DNA of 34,421 nucleotides from assembly GCA_009774175.1 (NCBI GenBank), contig VSNG01000032.1, positions 1 through 34,421 on the forward strand. The letters run 5' to 3'. This stretch comes from Lachnospiraceae bacterium (GTDB taxonomy: Bacteria; Bacillota; Clostridia; Lachnospirales; Lachnospiraceae). The position numbers and the translations under genes were made by a program. Below are positions 15,827-24,384 of the stretch, piece by piece; position 1 is the first letter of the stretch, and each line of letters opens with the position of its first letter. The notes beneath the pieces are model-generated. The model saw only the letters and a list, made by a program, of their open reading frames with translations, ran no database searches and was not told where the DNA came from.

Positions 15827-16875
15827 CTAGTTTGCTCCGTCAATCGCTGCCCACTGTTCTTCAATCTGTGCGCATGCGCCGTCCTTATCCACGCTGCCGG
15901 AAATATAGGACTGCATGATCTCGCCGAAGGTCTGATGCCAGCCTCAACCCATGCGCCCTGCCCGCAGATCATAGCGGCCTTGCCAGTACCAAATGCGGAA
16001 AGCTCCCCGTCAAGAGCGGTCTCCAGAGGCTTGTCGTCGCCGTACTTCACTGCCAGGTCAATGAAATTAAAGAAGTTATCGTATAACTCAGGGTAATCCG
16101 AAACCTTCGCTTCGCCCTTCTCAAATCTTGCAACCAGTTCCGCCGTCGTAATGCCTGCGTTCTGTGCCGCCGCATTCACGAAGTGCTGTCCCACATGCTT
16201 GAAAACCCACCACTCATTGAAGCCTGTGGTAAAAGGCTTGTAACCTGCCGCGGAAATCTTCTCACATGCCGCTTCCATCTCGCTCACGGTAGACGGGAAC
16301 TGCGTGATTCCGCACTCCTCAAAGATCGCCTTATTGTAGATCATACCGAAATAGTTCCCCTTGATGGCGATACCGTAAAGGCCGGAACCATCCTCGGGGG
16401 ACGCCATCATGCTTGCCACCGCAGGCTGCATGGTTTCTTCCAGCGGCTGACCACTCAAGTCAAAAGAATACTCCTTATATACGTCGATCTCCTTGCCGGA
16501 GGTAGAGGAAAAAATCTCAGGCACTTCGCCGGAATTTAACTTCGCCTTCAACAGCGTAGGATAATCATTCTGCGTGGTCTCATAATTAATTGTCACATTG
16601 GGAGCCACTTCCTTATACGCGTCTACCAGCTCATTGATGGCATCCGCATACTCAGGGGAAGCGATAAACATATAGATTTCCGCCTCCTCGTCAGAAGCCG
16701 CTGCGGATTCCTGCGCCGCCGGTTCCTCGGCTGCGGGCTCAGACGCTGCCGGAGCCTCCTCTTCCGGTCCCGACGCTGCCGGAGCCTGTGTGTCTTCGCC
16801 CGATCCGCCGCAGCCTGCAAGCATGGTCGCCGTCATGGCCGTACATAATAATACGCTGATTATTTTCTTTTTCAT
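15827..16875 (-). pseudogene. Sugar ABC transporter substrate-binding lipoprotein, internal deletion with frameshift
   Basis: The product begins with a lipoprotein signal (lipobox LAGC, Cys22), an Ala/Pro/Glu linker to about residue 65, and a CUT1 extracellular solute-binding domain (GNYFGMIYNKAIFEECGI, GKAAMICGQGAWVEAG). After Gly313 (15937-15939) the frame turns into unrelated sequence and reads on to 15667. In another frame, starting at 15943, the family's natural C-terminus appears (GWHQTFGEIMQSYISGSVDK onward, 38 residues) and ends at the TAG at 15827. The two parts total about 351 residues; family members have roughly 430-450, so some 80-100 residues are missing and the joint is out of frame. 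The start follows GAAGGAGGATATAC. It is third in the permease operon. Either a true inactivating deletion or an assembly error. Confidence 0.85.
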
Positions 16876-16967
16876 GTATATCCTCCTTCTCCCATATTTT
16901 TTATGGCATGGGTGACGGTTTTTATATCAAGCGATTGACTGCTTCGCCCAATAGCTTTATCAGCTGG

Positions 16968-17807
16968 TTATCCCTTCACCGCGCCGGCCACAACGCCCTC
17001 CACTATGTATTTCTGCAACAGAATAAATACGATTACGGAAGGTACGATTGCCAGTACCATAGCAGTCAATGCGTAATTCCATTTGGTGTTCATCTGTCCC
17101 ACGAAGGTATAGGCCGCAAGCACAAGCGTTTTGGTCTCATTGTTGCTGTTGACCATCAGAAGCGGGAGCAGGAAGTCGTTCCAGATCCACATTACATCCA
17201 GCACAATCACCGTCACAATCACCGACTTGAGAAGCGGAAATATGATCGAGATAAAGGTGCGGAAGGTGGACGCCCCGTCTATGGTCGCGCTCTCATCAAG
17301 CTCTCGCGGAATGGTCTTCATAAAATTATAGATAATAAAGGTTGCCATCGGAATGCCAAACCCCCAGTACTGAATGCCCAGTCCGATTTTACTGCCGGAA
17401 AGATGCAGCACATTCATGGACTTTAATAAGGTAATCATAATCGCCTGAAAGGGAATCAGCATGGGCGTAATAATAATCGCATGCGCGATTTTGCAGTATA
17501 CGCCTTCCCTTCTCTCCAATATGTAGGCCGCCATGGATGAAAAGGCAACGATACCCGCAATGCCGATCACCGTAATGATCACATTGTTCCGAAACAGCAG
17601 CAGATACTTCATCTTGTCAACCACATAGGTATAGTTGGAAAGATCAAAGCTTTTCGGAAATGCCAGCACGTTTCCTATGATCTCGCCGAAAGGCTTAAAG
17701 GAGTTCATGACCATCAAAAATACCGGGTAGATATAGGAGCACGCCACCACAAGAAGACAGATGATCATCGTCCATTTACTTATTTTTCTCCTGGTTTCGC
17801 GACGCAT
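16968..17807 (-). CDS. Carbohydrate ABC transporter permease, MalG/CUT1 type
   Basis: 279 residues with six hydrophobic segments and the EAA-type loop ELDESATIDGASTFRTF near residue 190 that contacts the ATPase. This is the second integral-membrane subunit of a CUT1 sugar importer. Its ATG overlaps the stop of the first permease gene in a TAATG arrangement, indicating translational coupling. The binding-protein gene follows about 90 bases downstream. No ATPase gene is present; in Firmicutes a shared MsmK/MalK-type ATPase encoded elsewhere usually serves such systems. Confidence 0.93.
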   Translation of the reverse strand: MRRETRRKISKWTMIICLLVVACSYIYPVFLMVMNSFKPFGEIIGNVLAFPKSFDLSNYTYVVDKMKYLLLFRNNVIITVIGIAGIVAFSSMAAYILERREGVYCKIAHAIIITPMLIPFQAIMITLLKSMNVLHLSGSKIGLGIQYWGFGIPMATFIIYNFMKTIPRELDESATIDGASTFRTFISIIFPLLKSVIVTVIVLDVMWIWNDFLLPLLMVNSNNETKTLVLAAYTFVGQMNTKWNYALTAMVLAIVPSVIVFILLQKYIVEGVVAGAVKG

Positions 17808-18685
17808 TACAGATCAACCTCCTTTCTGTTAAAGCCCTTTAATACAAGCTGTGTTATAATAAGCACAAACAGGAAGTAGACAATGGACTGGGCGGAACCA
17901 AGACCATAATTATTGTTGGTGAAAGCCTCCTTGTAGATCTGCAGCGTCACACTGTTAGTCGCCGTTCCCGGCCCGCCTTTGGTCAGCGCCAGAATGATGT
18001 CAAATACCTTAAGGCCGTTTGTCAGGGACATAAAGATACAGGTTGTAAAGGAAGGCCCCAGAAGCGGCAGCGTCACCTTGAAAAACTTCTGGCTGCCCGT
18101 CGCCCCGTCCACCACGGCCGCCTCCAGCACATCCTTCGGCACCGCCTGAAGACCTGCTATGTAGAGCACGATGTAGAACCCCAGCGACTGCCACACGCCC
18201 ACAAAAGCCACCGAGTAAAACACCAGTTTCGTATCGCCAAGCCAGCTGTAATTCCACAGATTCCACTCCGTGATCTCATAAAGCTTCTCAAAGCCGCTGG
18301 TGAAAATGAACTTCCAGATAAAGCCCACAATCGTCATGCTCATGATATAGGGAATGAAGAAAACACCCCTGAAAAAGTTGGCCGACCGAAATTTCTTCGT
18401 CAGCACCACCGCCAGCGCCAGCGCAAAGATGTTGGAAAACACCACGAAAAACAGAGTATAGCGGGCGGTAAACCAGATCGCGGAAATAAAATCCCCGCTC
18501 TCCACAAAAATGGTCCTGAAATTTTGCAGGCCTATGAACCTGGCGTCCTTGGAAATACCGTTCCACTCCGTCAGCGAATAGTATCCGCTTAAGACAAAGG
18601 GCAGATACATCATCAGACATACCAATATGATGGCCGGCAGGGAAAACAGCGCCGTTTCCAGTTGTCTTTTTACTTTTCTGCTCAT
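17807..18685 (-). CDS. Sugar ABC transporter permease, MalF/UgpA/CUT1 type
   Basis: 292 residues with six membrane segments and the EAA loop VLEAAVVDGATGSQKFFKVT around residues 190-208. It is the first gene of the operon and forms the membrane channel with the following permease. The N-terminus MSRKVKRQLETALFSLPAII is typical. Upstream lies a divergent control region shared with the YesM-type kinase gene, so the YesN-type regulator probably controls this operon. On the minus strand TTGTCA-17-TAAAAG upstream is a weak promoter candidate, consistent with dependence on an activator. Confidence 0.93.
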   Translation of the reverse strand: MSRKVKRQLETALFSLPAIILVCLMMYLPFVLSGYYSLTEWNGISKDARFIGLQNFRTIFVESGDFISAIWFTARYTLFFVVFSNIFALALAVVLTKKFRSANFFRGVFFIPYIMSMTIVGFIWKFIFTSGFEKLYEITEWNLWNYSWLGDTKLVFYSVAFVGVWQSLGFYIVLYIAGLQAVPKDVLEAAVVDGATGSQKFFKVTLPLLGPSFTTCIFMSLTNGLKVFDIILALTKGGPGTATNSVTLQIYKEAFTNNNYGLGSAQSIVYFLFVLIITQLVLKGFNRKEVDL

Positions 18686-18745
18686 AAAGTAAAAATCCTT
18701 TCCAATTTTTCTTTTATTTTACTTTATTCATTTTGACAACAAAAT

Positions 18746-18777
18746 GGAAATTCCCAAACAGATAGGTGGAGATTTCC
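18746..18777. promoter_or_regulatory. Inverted repeat in the divergent permease/kinase control region
   Basis: GGAAATTCCC (18746-18755) and GGAGATTTCC (18768-18777) form an imperfect inverted repeat with a 12-bp spacer between the two divergent transcription units. It is a candidate binding site for the YesN-type regulator. On the plus strand TTGTCC (18797-18802) and TAAGAT (18820-18825), 17 apart, may be the kinase promoter. Confidence 0.4.
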
Positions 18778-18895
18778 GAACAGTTCTTTATTAGTATTGT
18801 CCTATTATAAGGAATATAGTAAGATATATTTTGTAGAAAATGCGCAACAGATTTATTTTTTAAGCGGCAGTTTGCATAATTCGGGCGGAGGATTT

Positions 18896-20680
18896 ATGAG
18901 GAAACATATTTTGATTAAGAGAGCAAAAACCCATATAAAAAGTCTGCTCAACCGCACCCCTCTCTGGATGCAGCTGACGGTATTTATGATTCTGGTCGCT
19001 ACCGTAATCGCCGGATACCTGATCAGTAAGGATTACACTTCAACACGGAATCTTACCATAGAAAATCAGCTGGATACCACCGAAAAAATTCTGAATCTGG
19101 AATTGGAAAATCTGGATACCTATCTCATGGAGCTTGCCAATTTCTGTATTCAGCCCTACTATGACTCCCGTTTTACACGAATTGTAGAGCAGAACGCCCC
19201 TCTGAATGCCGACCAAATTTCCTATGCGAAGCAGCAGATGTTCTATTATTATTACACCAGAAACGATATCCACGATTATGAGCTGTATCTGCTCCATCAG
19301 GATCTGTCCATCGGACGCACAAGCGGACAGCAGCACATCATTGCAAGAAAATCCGCGCCGGAAGGCGTATGGGAGGCGCTGGCGGAATGCGAGGCAAGTC
19401 CCATGAATCACAGCATATGCCCCTCCGATTCCACAAACCTGATATACTACCATTCTCTGTTTCAGGTTAAGGGAAAGGTCAGTCAGGCCATTGTACGGCT
19501 GGAGCTGGACGACACCTATGCCGGACAGCTTTTGGAAAACCACGCAACCCACGGGGAGATCGTCTTTTTCCTGAACGACCGCGGGGAAATCATCTTCTGC
19601 AACCGATCGGAATTATCAGCCAGCGGCGAGGAGCTGTTACAGGCCCTCTCCCACAGAGAAACGAACAGAAACGGTTACGAGACAATTGACCTATCTGGTC
19701 GCACCTATTTACTGGTGGAATCTGAAAGCAAAAGTTCCGGAATCCGTCTTCTCAGCCTGACGCCCCTGTCCTATATTGATTCCCAGATCGGACAGCTGCA
19801 AAAATCTGTCCTGCTGAGCGGCATTGTCGTCTGGCTCCTTACCGTTGTGCTGATCTATATGCTGCTGCGGCTTCTGACAATCCCGTTACGCACGCTTTCC
19901 GCGCAGATGCAAAAGACCGGCGAAGGCGATTTCCGCTCCCGAGTGGATGTAGAGGGAAGTATTGAAATCCGAAAGCTTTCCGAAAGCTTTAACTCCATGG
20001 TCGCCCATATTGACCAGCTGATCAGGCGCACTTATGTGGCGGAGCTGAGCGAAAAGGACGCCAGACTGGCGGCGCTGGAAGCCCAGCTGAATCCGCATTT
20101 TCTGTACAATACGCTGCAGGCGATCTCCACGGAAGCGCTTGTAAACGACCAGCCTCAGATTCACCGTATGATTACTTCCCTTGCCTCCAACCTGCGCTAT
20201 ACTATCAAATCCGACACGCTCGTGCCTTTAAAGCGGGAAATGAGCTATGTCAACGATTACATTTTCCTGCAAAAAATCAGGATGGACGAGGCTTTGGAGT
20301 TTCACAGCGATATCGACCCCGCCACCGAAGACTGCCTGATCCCCAAAATCAGCATTCAGACGCTGGTGGAAAACTCCATTATACACGGAAAATCTGACAA
20401 AGCTGACGCCATAACTGTGACAGTATCGTCACAGTATAGTGACAGTACCGTCATAATTACGGTTCGGGATAACGGCTGCGGTATTGCGCCGGAACAACTG
20501 GAAAAACTATACGCTGACTTTGACCTGCAAAAGAATACCGGGAAAAACGGCGGCATCGGGCTGGCCAATCTTCATAGCCGGATCGGGATTCTCTACGATA
20601 AGCCCGCCTCCATGGAAATCCATACAAGGGAAACGGAATACACGGAAATCATTCTGACCCTGCCCGCCACAAGAGAGTGA
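18896..20680 (+). CDS. YesM-type sensor histidine kinase
   Basis: 594 residues from an ATG preceded by GGCGGAGGATTT; an in-frame upstream ATG lacks a ribosome site. Membrane helices at about 24-43 and 304-327 enclose an extracytoplasmic sensor of ~260 residues. A HAMP domain follows (328-380), then the His_kinase box QLNPHFLYNTLQ with His401, and the ATPase motifs LVENSIIHG, VRDNGCGI and GGIGLANLHSR. Such kinases sense extracellular glycans or their binding proteins and phosphorylate a YesN-type partner, here the next gene, which begins 8 bases after this stop. It is divergent from the sugar ABC operon, its likely target. Confidence 0.93.
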   Translation: MRKHILIKRAKTHIKSLLNRTPLWMQLTVFMILVATVIAGYLISKDYTSTRNLTIENQLDTTEKILNLELENLDTYLMELANFCIQPYYDSRFTRIVEQNAPLNADQISYAKQQMFYYYYTRNDIHDYELYLLHQDLSIGRTSGQQHIIARKSAPEGVWEALAECEASPMNHSICPSDSTNLIYYHSLFQVKGKVSQAIVRLELDDTYAGQLLENHATHGEIVFFLNDRGEIIFCNRSELSASGEELLQALSHRETNRNGYETIDLSGRTYLLVESESKSSGIRLLSLTPLSYIDSQIGQLQKSVLLSGIVVWLLTVVLIYMLLRLLTIPLRTLSAQMQKTGEGDFRSRVDVEGSIEIRKLSESFNSMVAHIDQLIRRTYVAELSEKDARLAALEAQLNPHFLYNTLQAISTEALVNDQPQIHRMITSLASNLRYTIKSDTLVPLKREMSYVNDYIFLQKIRMDEALEFHSDIDPATEDCLIPKISIQTLVENSIIHGKSDKADAITVTVSSQYSDSTVIITVRDNGCGIAPEQLEKLYADFDLQKNTGKNGGIGLANLHSRIGILYDKPASMEIHTRETEYTEIILTLPATRE

Positions 20681-20688
20681 GGAATCTA

Positions 20689-21486
20689 ATGTACAAAGCG
20701 CTGATTATTGACGATGAGAAACCGGTACAGATCGCCATTCAGAAATTGGGTAACTGGAAATACTACGGAATCGAACCGCCAAGGCTTGCCGTAAACGGCA
20801 GGGACGGGCTGGCGGCCATGCGGGAATTTCACCCGGATATTGTGTTTGTGGATATGAACATGCCTGTTATGGACGGAGTCTCCTTTTTACAGGCGGCTTC
20901 CGGCGAATTTCCGGACAGTCAGTATGTGGTGGTAAGCGGTTACGACCAGTTCAGCTATGCCCAGCAGGCGCTTCACTACGGCGCCTGCGAATATCTGTTA
21001 AAGCCGGTGGAGGAATACGCCCTCAACAATGCCATTGAAAAGGCCATTCTGCGAATGGACCCGGATGCCTCCTTTCAGGAAGCCAAACCGTCGCAGGGGG
21101 AAATTTCCCCCGACGAAGCCGTCTCCATCATAAAGGATTATATCGACAGCAACTATTGCCAGAATATCAAAATCACCATGTTTTCAGAAAAATATTTCTT
21201 CTCCACCGAATATCTGACCAGACTTTTCCGGGGAAGATACGGCTGCACAATCTACGAGTATGTGCTGAAACTACGCATGGAACGGGCAAAAGAACTGTTG
21301 GAGGATGAGGACAATAAAATTCTGGATATCGCGGAACGTCTCGGCTATGCCGACAACCATTATTTCAGCAGGGCTTTCCGCAACTATTACAACATCTCCC
21401 CCAGCCAGTACCGAAAAGATTTTCTGAAACGGCAGGAAGAGAAAAACGGCCCCGCTCCCAGTCCACATCATCCATATCCTCCGTGA
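20689..21486 (+). CDS. YesN-type response regulator with AraC DNA-binding domain
   Basis: 265 residues; the ATG follows GTGAGGAATCTA, while a GTG four codons earlier overlaps the kinase end and is less likely. The receiver domain has Asp8/Asp9, the phosphoacceptor Asp55 in FVDMNMP and Lys105 in YLLKP. The last ~100 residues are an AraC-type double helix-turn-helix (ITMFSEKYFFSTEYLTRLFR, ILDIAERLGYADNHYFSRAF, then SPSQYRKDF). It is shorter than many YesN proteins because the linker is brief. A ~20-residue tail after YRKDF is unlike the family and lies within the antisense overlap with the YcxB-like gene. It should activate the divergent sugar-import operon. Confidence 0.92.
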   Translation: MYKALIIDDEKPVQIAIQKLGNWKYYGIEPPRLAVNGRDGLAAMREFHPDIVFVDMNMPVMDGVSFLQAASGEFPDSQYVVVSGYDQFSYAQQALHYGACEYLLKPVEEYALNNAIEKAILRMDPDASFQEAKPSQGEISPDEAVSIIKDYIDSNYCQNIKITMFSEKYFFSTEYLTRLFRGRYGCTIYEYVLKLRMERAKELLEDEDNKILDIAERLGYADNHYFSRAFRNYYNISPSQYRKDFLKRQEEKNGPAPSPHHPYPP

Positions 21487-22903
21487 TACCGCCGATACTG
21501 TCAAGTGGACTTCCCTGCGCCAGAGTCAGCATGCCGTTTAAAACATCCACGTAATCGGTGGAAATATCAAAGCCTTCAAAGTCAAACCAGAATACCTCGG
21601 ACGAGTATCCGGCCGGATCATCAGCCGCAGCAATCCCTGCATAACCGCCCGCAGAGGGCATTCCCCTGCCGGAAGCCGCGCCCGCAGAGTCCAGGAAAAT
21701 ACGCAACGCAAGCACGCCTGCGCCTGCAAACAATATCAGTCCCAAAACTGCCCATGTCAGCCATTCCGGCACATAGCGCGCCTTCTTTGGCGAAATCTTC
21801 TGCACGCCGCGCTCCGCACAGATCCTGTGAAAAGCGTCCACCTGATCCCAGCTGACAAAGCTCTCCTTTGCAATCACAATAAGGTGTTTCTTATCCTTAT
21901 AAAATAGATAAAACGCCTCTTGCGTCTCTACCAGCCACGCCAGAGAATCCCAGTCAAAGCAGCTTTTCATTCCCGTGGGCATATATGCGGTTACTCCCTC
22001 CTGCGTCAAGGAAACCTGCCACAGGCCGCACTCCCTTGCCGCCACCTCCGGCGCGTCCAGCTGCTTTCTGATCCGCTTTTCCGGATCCCTGGCATACAAC
22101 CGCAGCATAAGCCAAACAGTCAGCCCCAAACTGTACCAGATAAGCGTCCACCGAATCTCCCCCGCTACCAGACAGGTGCAGACTGTCAGGGCGACCGCCA
22201 TCACGCCGCCCCATATCGCCATACCGTAAGTCCTTACCGGCCTGCCCATTGTACCGCTGTTTAAAAGATCCGCAGCTCCCTTTTGCAGGCGCACCCATTT
22301 TTCCCGGTCAAGAAAATAGGAAAAGCGCATATATTCCTGCGGATCTGTCCTGTCCGTCCCCCGCTCTGCCGAGTCTGTAAAATCCGCCCGATCCTGCGCC
22401 TGCCACGCCGGGGCTCCAAATTCCGTCCCTGCCTGCGGATTGCGGATCAGGGCGACAAACGCCTCCCGCTCCTGTTCACTTTCGAAAACGCGAACGGGTA
22501 TTACAATCCATACTGGCCGTTTGGGACTTTGCAGATATCCCAACATTATAAGATGCTTCGTCCTACGGATAAACTGAATGTCCCTGCATGGAATCTCTAC
22601 GAGATTTACTCTTGTCACCTTTAATCGGCCGTCTTCAATCGGGAATACCGTCCATGACTGTCCATCCAGAATCTTCGCGGTACTCCTGTAAGAATAAATG
22701 CCCGACACACCTAACATAATAATCAGCAAAACGGCAACAACAGCGGCCGCCGCCGAAGCATACAGGGCCTCCGCCGCGATGATGCATAAAATGGCGATCC
22801 ACCTGTATTTCCGATATTTAAACTGTTCCCGGAATACAAACCGGCAGAATTCCCTTATCTCCGGCAAATTCATGACATATTCGTATTTCCTGCTGCTGTT
22901 CAT
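21365..22903 (-). CDS. Membrane protein with two YcxB-like regions, unknown function
   Basis: 512 residues. Hydrophobic segments lie near residues 34-70 (two helices), 226-270 (two helices) and 393-418. Two soluble stretches after helix pairs look like YcxB-type domains: one around residues 73-160 and a clearer one with VTAYMPTGMKSCFDWDSLAW then AFYLFYKDKKHLIVIAKESF. That implies a duplicated unit, followed by an extra helix and an acidic C-terminal part. Function is unknown. The final ~28 residues, rich in Gly and Cys, are read from the antisense of the response regulator's DNA-binding domain, so the natural 3' end was probably elsewhere. The start ATG has an AAGGG ribosome site. Confidence 0.65.
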   Translation of the reverse strand: MNSSRKYEYVMNLPEIREFCRFVFREQFKYRKYRWIAILCIIAAEALYASAAAAVVAVLLIIMLGVSGIYSYRSTAKILDGQSWTVFPIEDGRLKVTRVNLVEIPCRDIQFIRRTKHLIMLGYLQSPKRPVWIVIPVRVFESEQEREAFVALIRNPQAGTEFGAPAWQAQDRADFTDSAERGTDRTDPQEYMRFSYFLDREKWVRLQKGAADLLNSGTMGRPVRTYGMAIWGGVMAVALTVCTCLVAGEIRWTLIWYSLGLTVWLMLRLYARDPEKRIRKQLDAPEVAARECGLWQVSLTQEGVTAYMPTGMKSCFDWDSLAWLVETQEAFYLFYKDKKHLIVIAKESFVSWDQVDAFHRICAERGVQKISPKKARYVPEWLTWAVLGLILFAGAGVLALRIFLDSAGAASGRGMPSAGGYAGIAAADDPAGYSSEVFWFDFEGFDISTDYVDVLNGMLTLAQGSPLDSIGGITEDMDDVDWERGRFSLPAVSENLFGTGWGRCCNSCGKPC

Positions 22904-22952
22904 ATGGTTTTCCCTTCTTTCCTGCCAATCAGCTCACCGCACGGCAATCGTC

Positions 22953-23483
22953 TTATGCCAGCAGAAAATCATATAGATGCACAATCTTCACGCCGTCGAC
23001 ATTTCCAGCAGCGAGCTCATCCATGGTCACGACATACTTGGGGTAATGATCTTTAACCGCAAGCAGATTGGCAATCTCACGATCTGATTTTTGCGGCAGA
23101 TTACGGCACACTTGTACATAAATGCGCTCGTCCCTGCGCATCGCCACAAAATCAATCTCCTTTGTCTCATTTTTACCGATATATACCTCATAGCCCCGCC
23201 TTCTCAGCTCAAAATAAACCACATTTTCCAGCATGGCCGCCACAGATTCCGGCTGAAATCCCATCATACAGTACTTGAGAGACGCATCCGCCAGATAAAA
23301 TTTCTCCTGTGTTTTCAAAACAGACTTTCCCTTCAAATCATATCTCTGACAGCGGTAAATCACAAAAGCCTTTTCAAGCCATTCCAGATAATTATAAATG
23401 GATTCCACAGAAAGAGACCGCCCCTCGCTTTTTAAAAATTTAACGATGGCATTTGCAGAAAAAGTCTTTCCCACGTTTTCATG
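22953..23483 (-). pseudogene. C-terminal remnant of an AAA/DUF4143 ATPase
   Basis: About 173 residues match only the C-terminal DUF4143 half of the family: FSANAIVKFLKSEGRSLSVE, then YNYLEWLEKAFVIYRC, YLADASLKYC, LENVVYFELRRRGYEVYIGK and EIDFVAMR. Intact proteins are about 400 residues and begin with a P-loop AAA domain that is absent here. Family-like sequence (ENVGK) continues upstream of the only apparent GTG start up to a TAA at 23484-23486, so the gene was cut at its 5' end. The region upstream is AT-rich and carries no ribosome site. The intact family is an ATPase of unknown role, often in multicopy. Confidence 0.75.
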
Positions 23484-23559
23484 TTAAAACTAATCAATAT
23501 TTTAATTTTTATTCTAATATCGAAAAAATACTCTCGATTTCTTTTGGTAATATCCTTAT

Positions 23560-24384
23560 CTAGAAGAAAATTTTCCTGATCGCATCCCCCACGCCGTTGT
23601 GGTCGTTATCCGCCGTCACCGCATCGCACAATGCCCTGATATCCTGCGCCCCGTTGCCCATAGCCACGGATAAGCCCACTGCTTCCAGCATGGCACGGTC
23701 ATTATCGGCATCTCCAATTCCCACTGTCTGTGCCATGGAAATGCCCAGATGCTCCGTCAGGGCCCGCAGGCCGCTGGCCTTTGTCACCCCCGCCGCATTC
23801 ATTTCCAGGGACGCACCCTCCGCAAAAGCAAAAGATAACGGCAGATGCCTCAGCGCCTCATAGCCCGCCGCCCTATCCTGCGCAGAGCGAAAATAGATAT
23901 TCACCTTCGGAATGGCGTCATGGCGTTTCGCCTCCACTTCCATATCCTCCACCCTTTTTGTCAGCTCCAGAAACATGGGCTGATAAATGCCCATATGAAA
24001 ATCCGCCATATGACTTACCTGGTCAACTCTTACAATCGACTCATGCTCCGCCAAAAGATGTGCCATCGCATCATAACGGCCTGCCACTTTGACAATCTCC
24101 CTGATACACGCCCCGGACATCATCTGGCAAAAGACGCTTTTTCGCTCCTGAAAGTCATACACCAGCGCGCCGCTCAGAGCCACGGCATAGCGCATGCAGG
24201 GAAGCTGTCTCACATAGGCTTCCAGCTCCGACACAGCCCTGCCGGTACTGTACACGACGAAAATCCCCTGCGCCGACGCCCCTTCCACGTCCTGAATCGT
24301 GGCCGGATCAAGGGTTTTATCCGATCTTAATAAGGTGCCGTCCATATCGACGGCGATTAATTTATAACGATTTCCGCCGTTCAT
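23560..24384 (-). CDS. Cof-type HAD-IIB phosphatase
   Basis: 274 residues with the HAD motifs in order: DMDGTLL (Asp13, Asp15), STGR, the lysine in GVTKASGL and GDADND near the C-terminus. Between motifs 2 and 3 lies a type IIB cap domain. Cof-like enzymes dephosphorylate sugar phosphates, flavin or pyridoxal phosphates; the substrate is not predictable. Its ATG overlaps the stop of the upstream L,D-transpeptidase gene by 4 bases (ATGA) with GGGAGG ahead, so the two genes are translationally coupled. Confidence 0.92.
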   Translation of the reverse strand: MNGGNRYKLIAVDMDGTLLRSDKTLDPATIQDVEGASAQGIFVVYSTGRAVSELEAYVRQLPCMRYAVALSGALVYDFQERKSVFCQMMSGACIREIVKVAGRYDAMAHLLAEHESIVRVDQVSHMADFHMGIYQPMFLELTKRVEDMEVEAKRHDAIPKVNIYFRSAQDRAAGYEALRHLPLSFAFAEGASLEMNAAGVTKASGLRALTEHLGISMAQTVGIGDADNDRAMLEAVGLSVAMGNGAQDIRALCDAVTADNDHNGVGDAIRKIFF

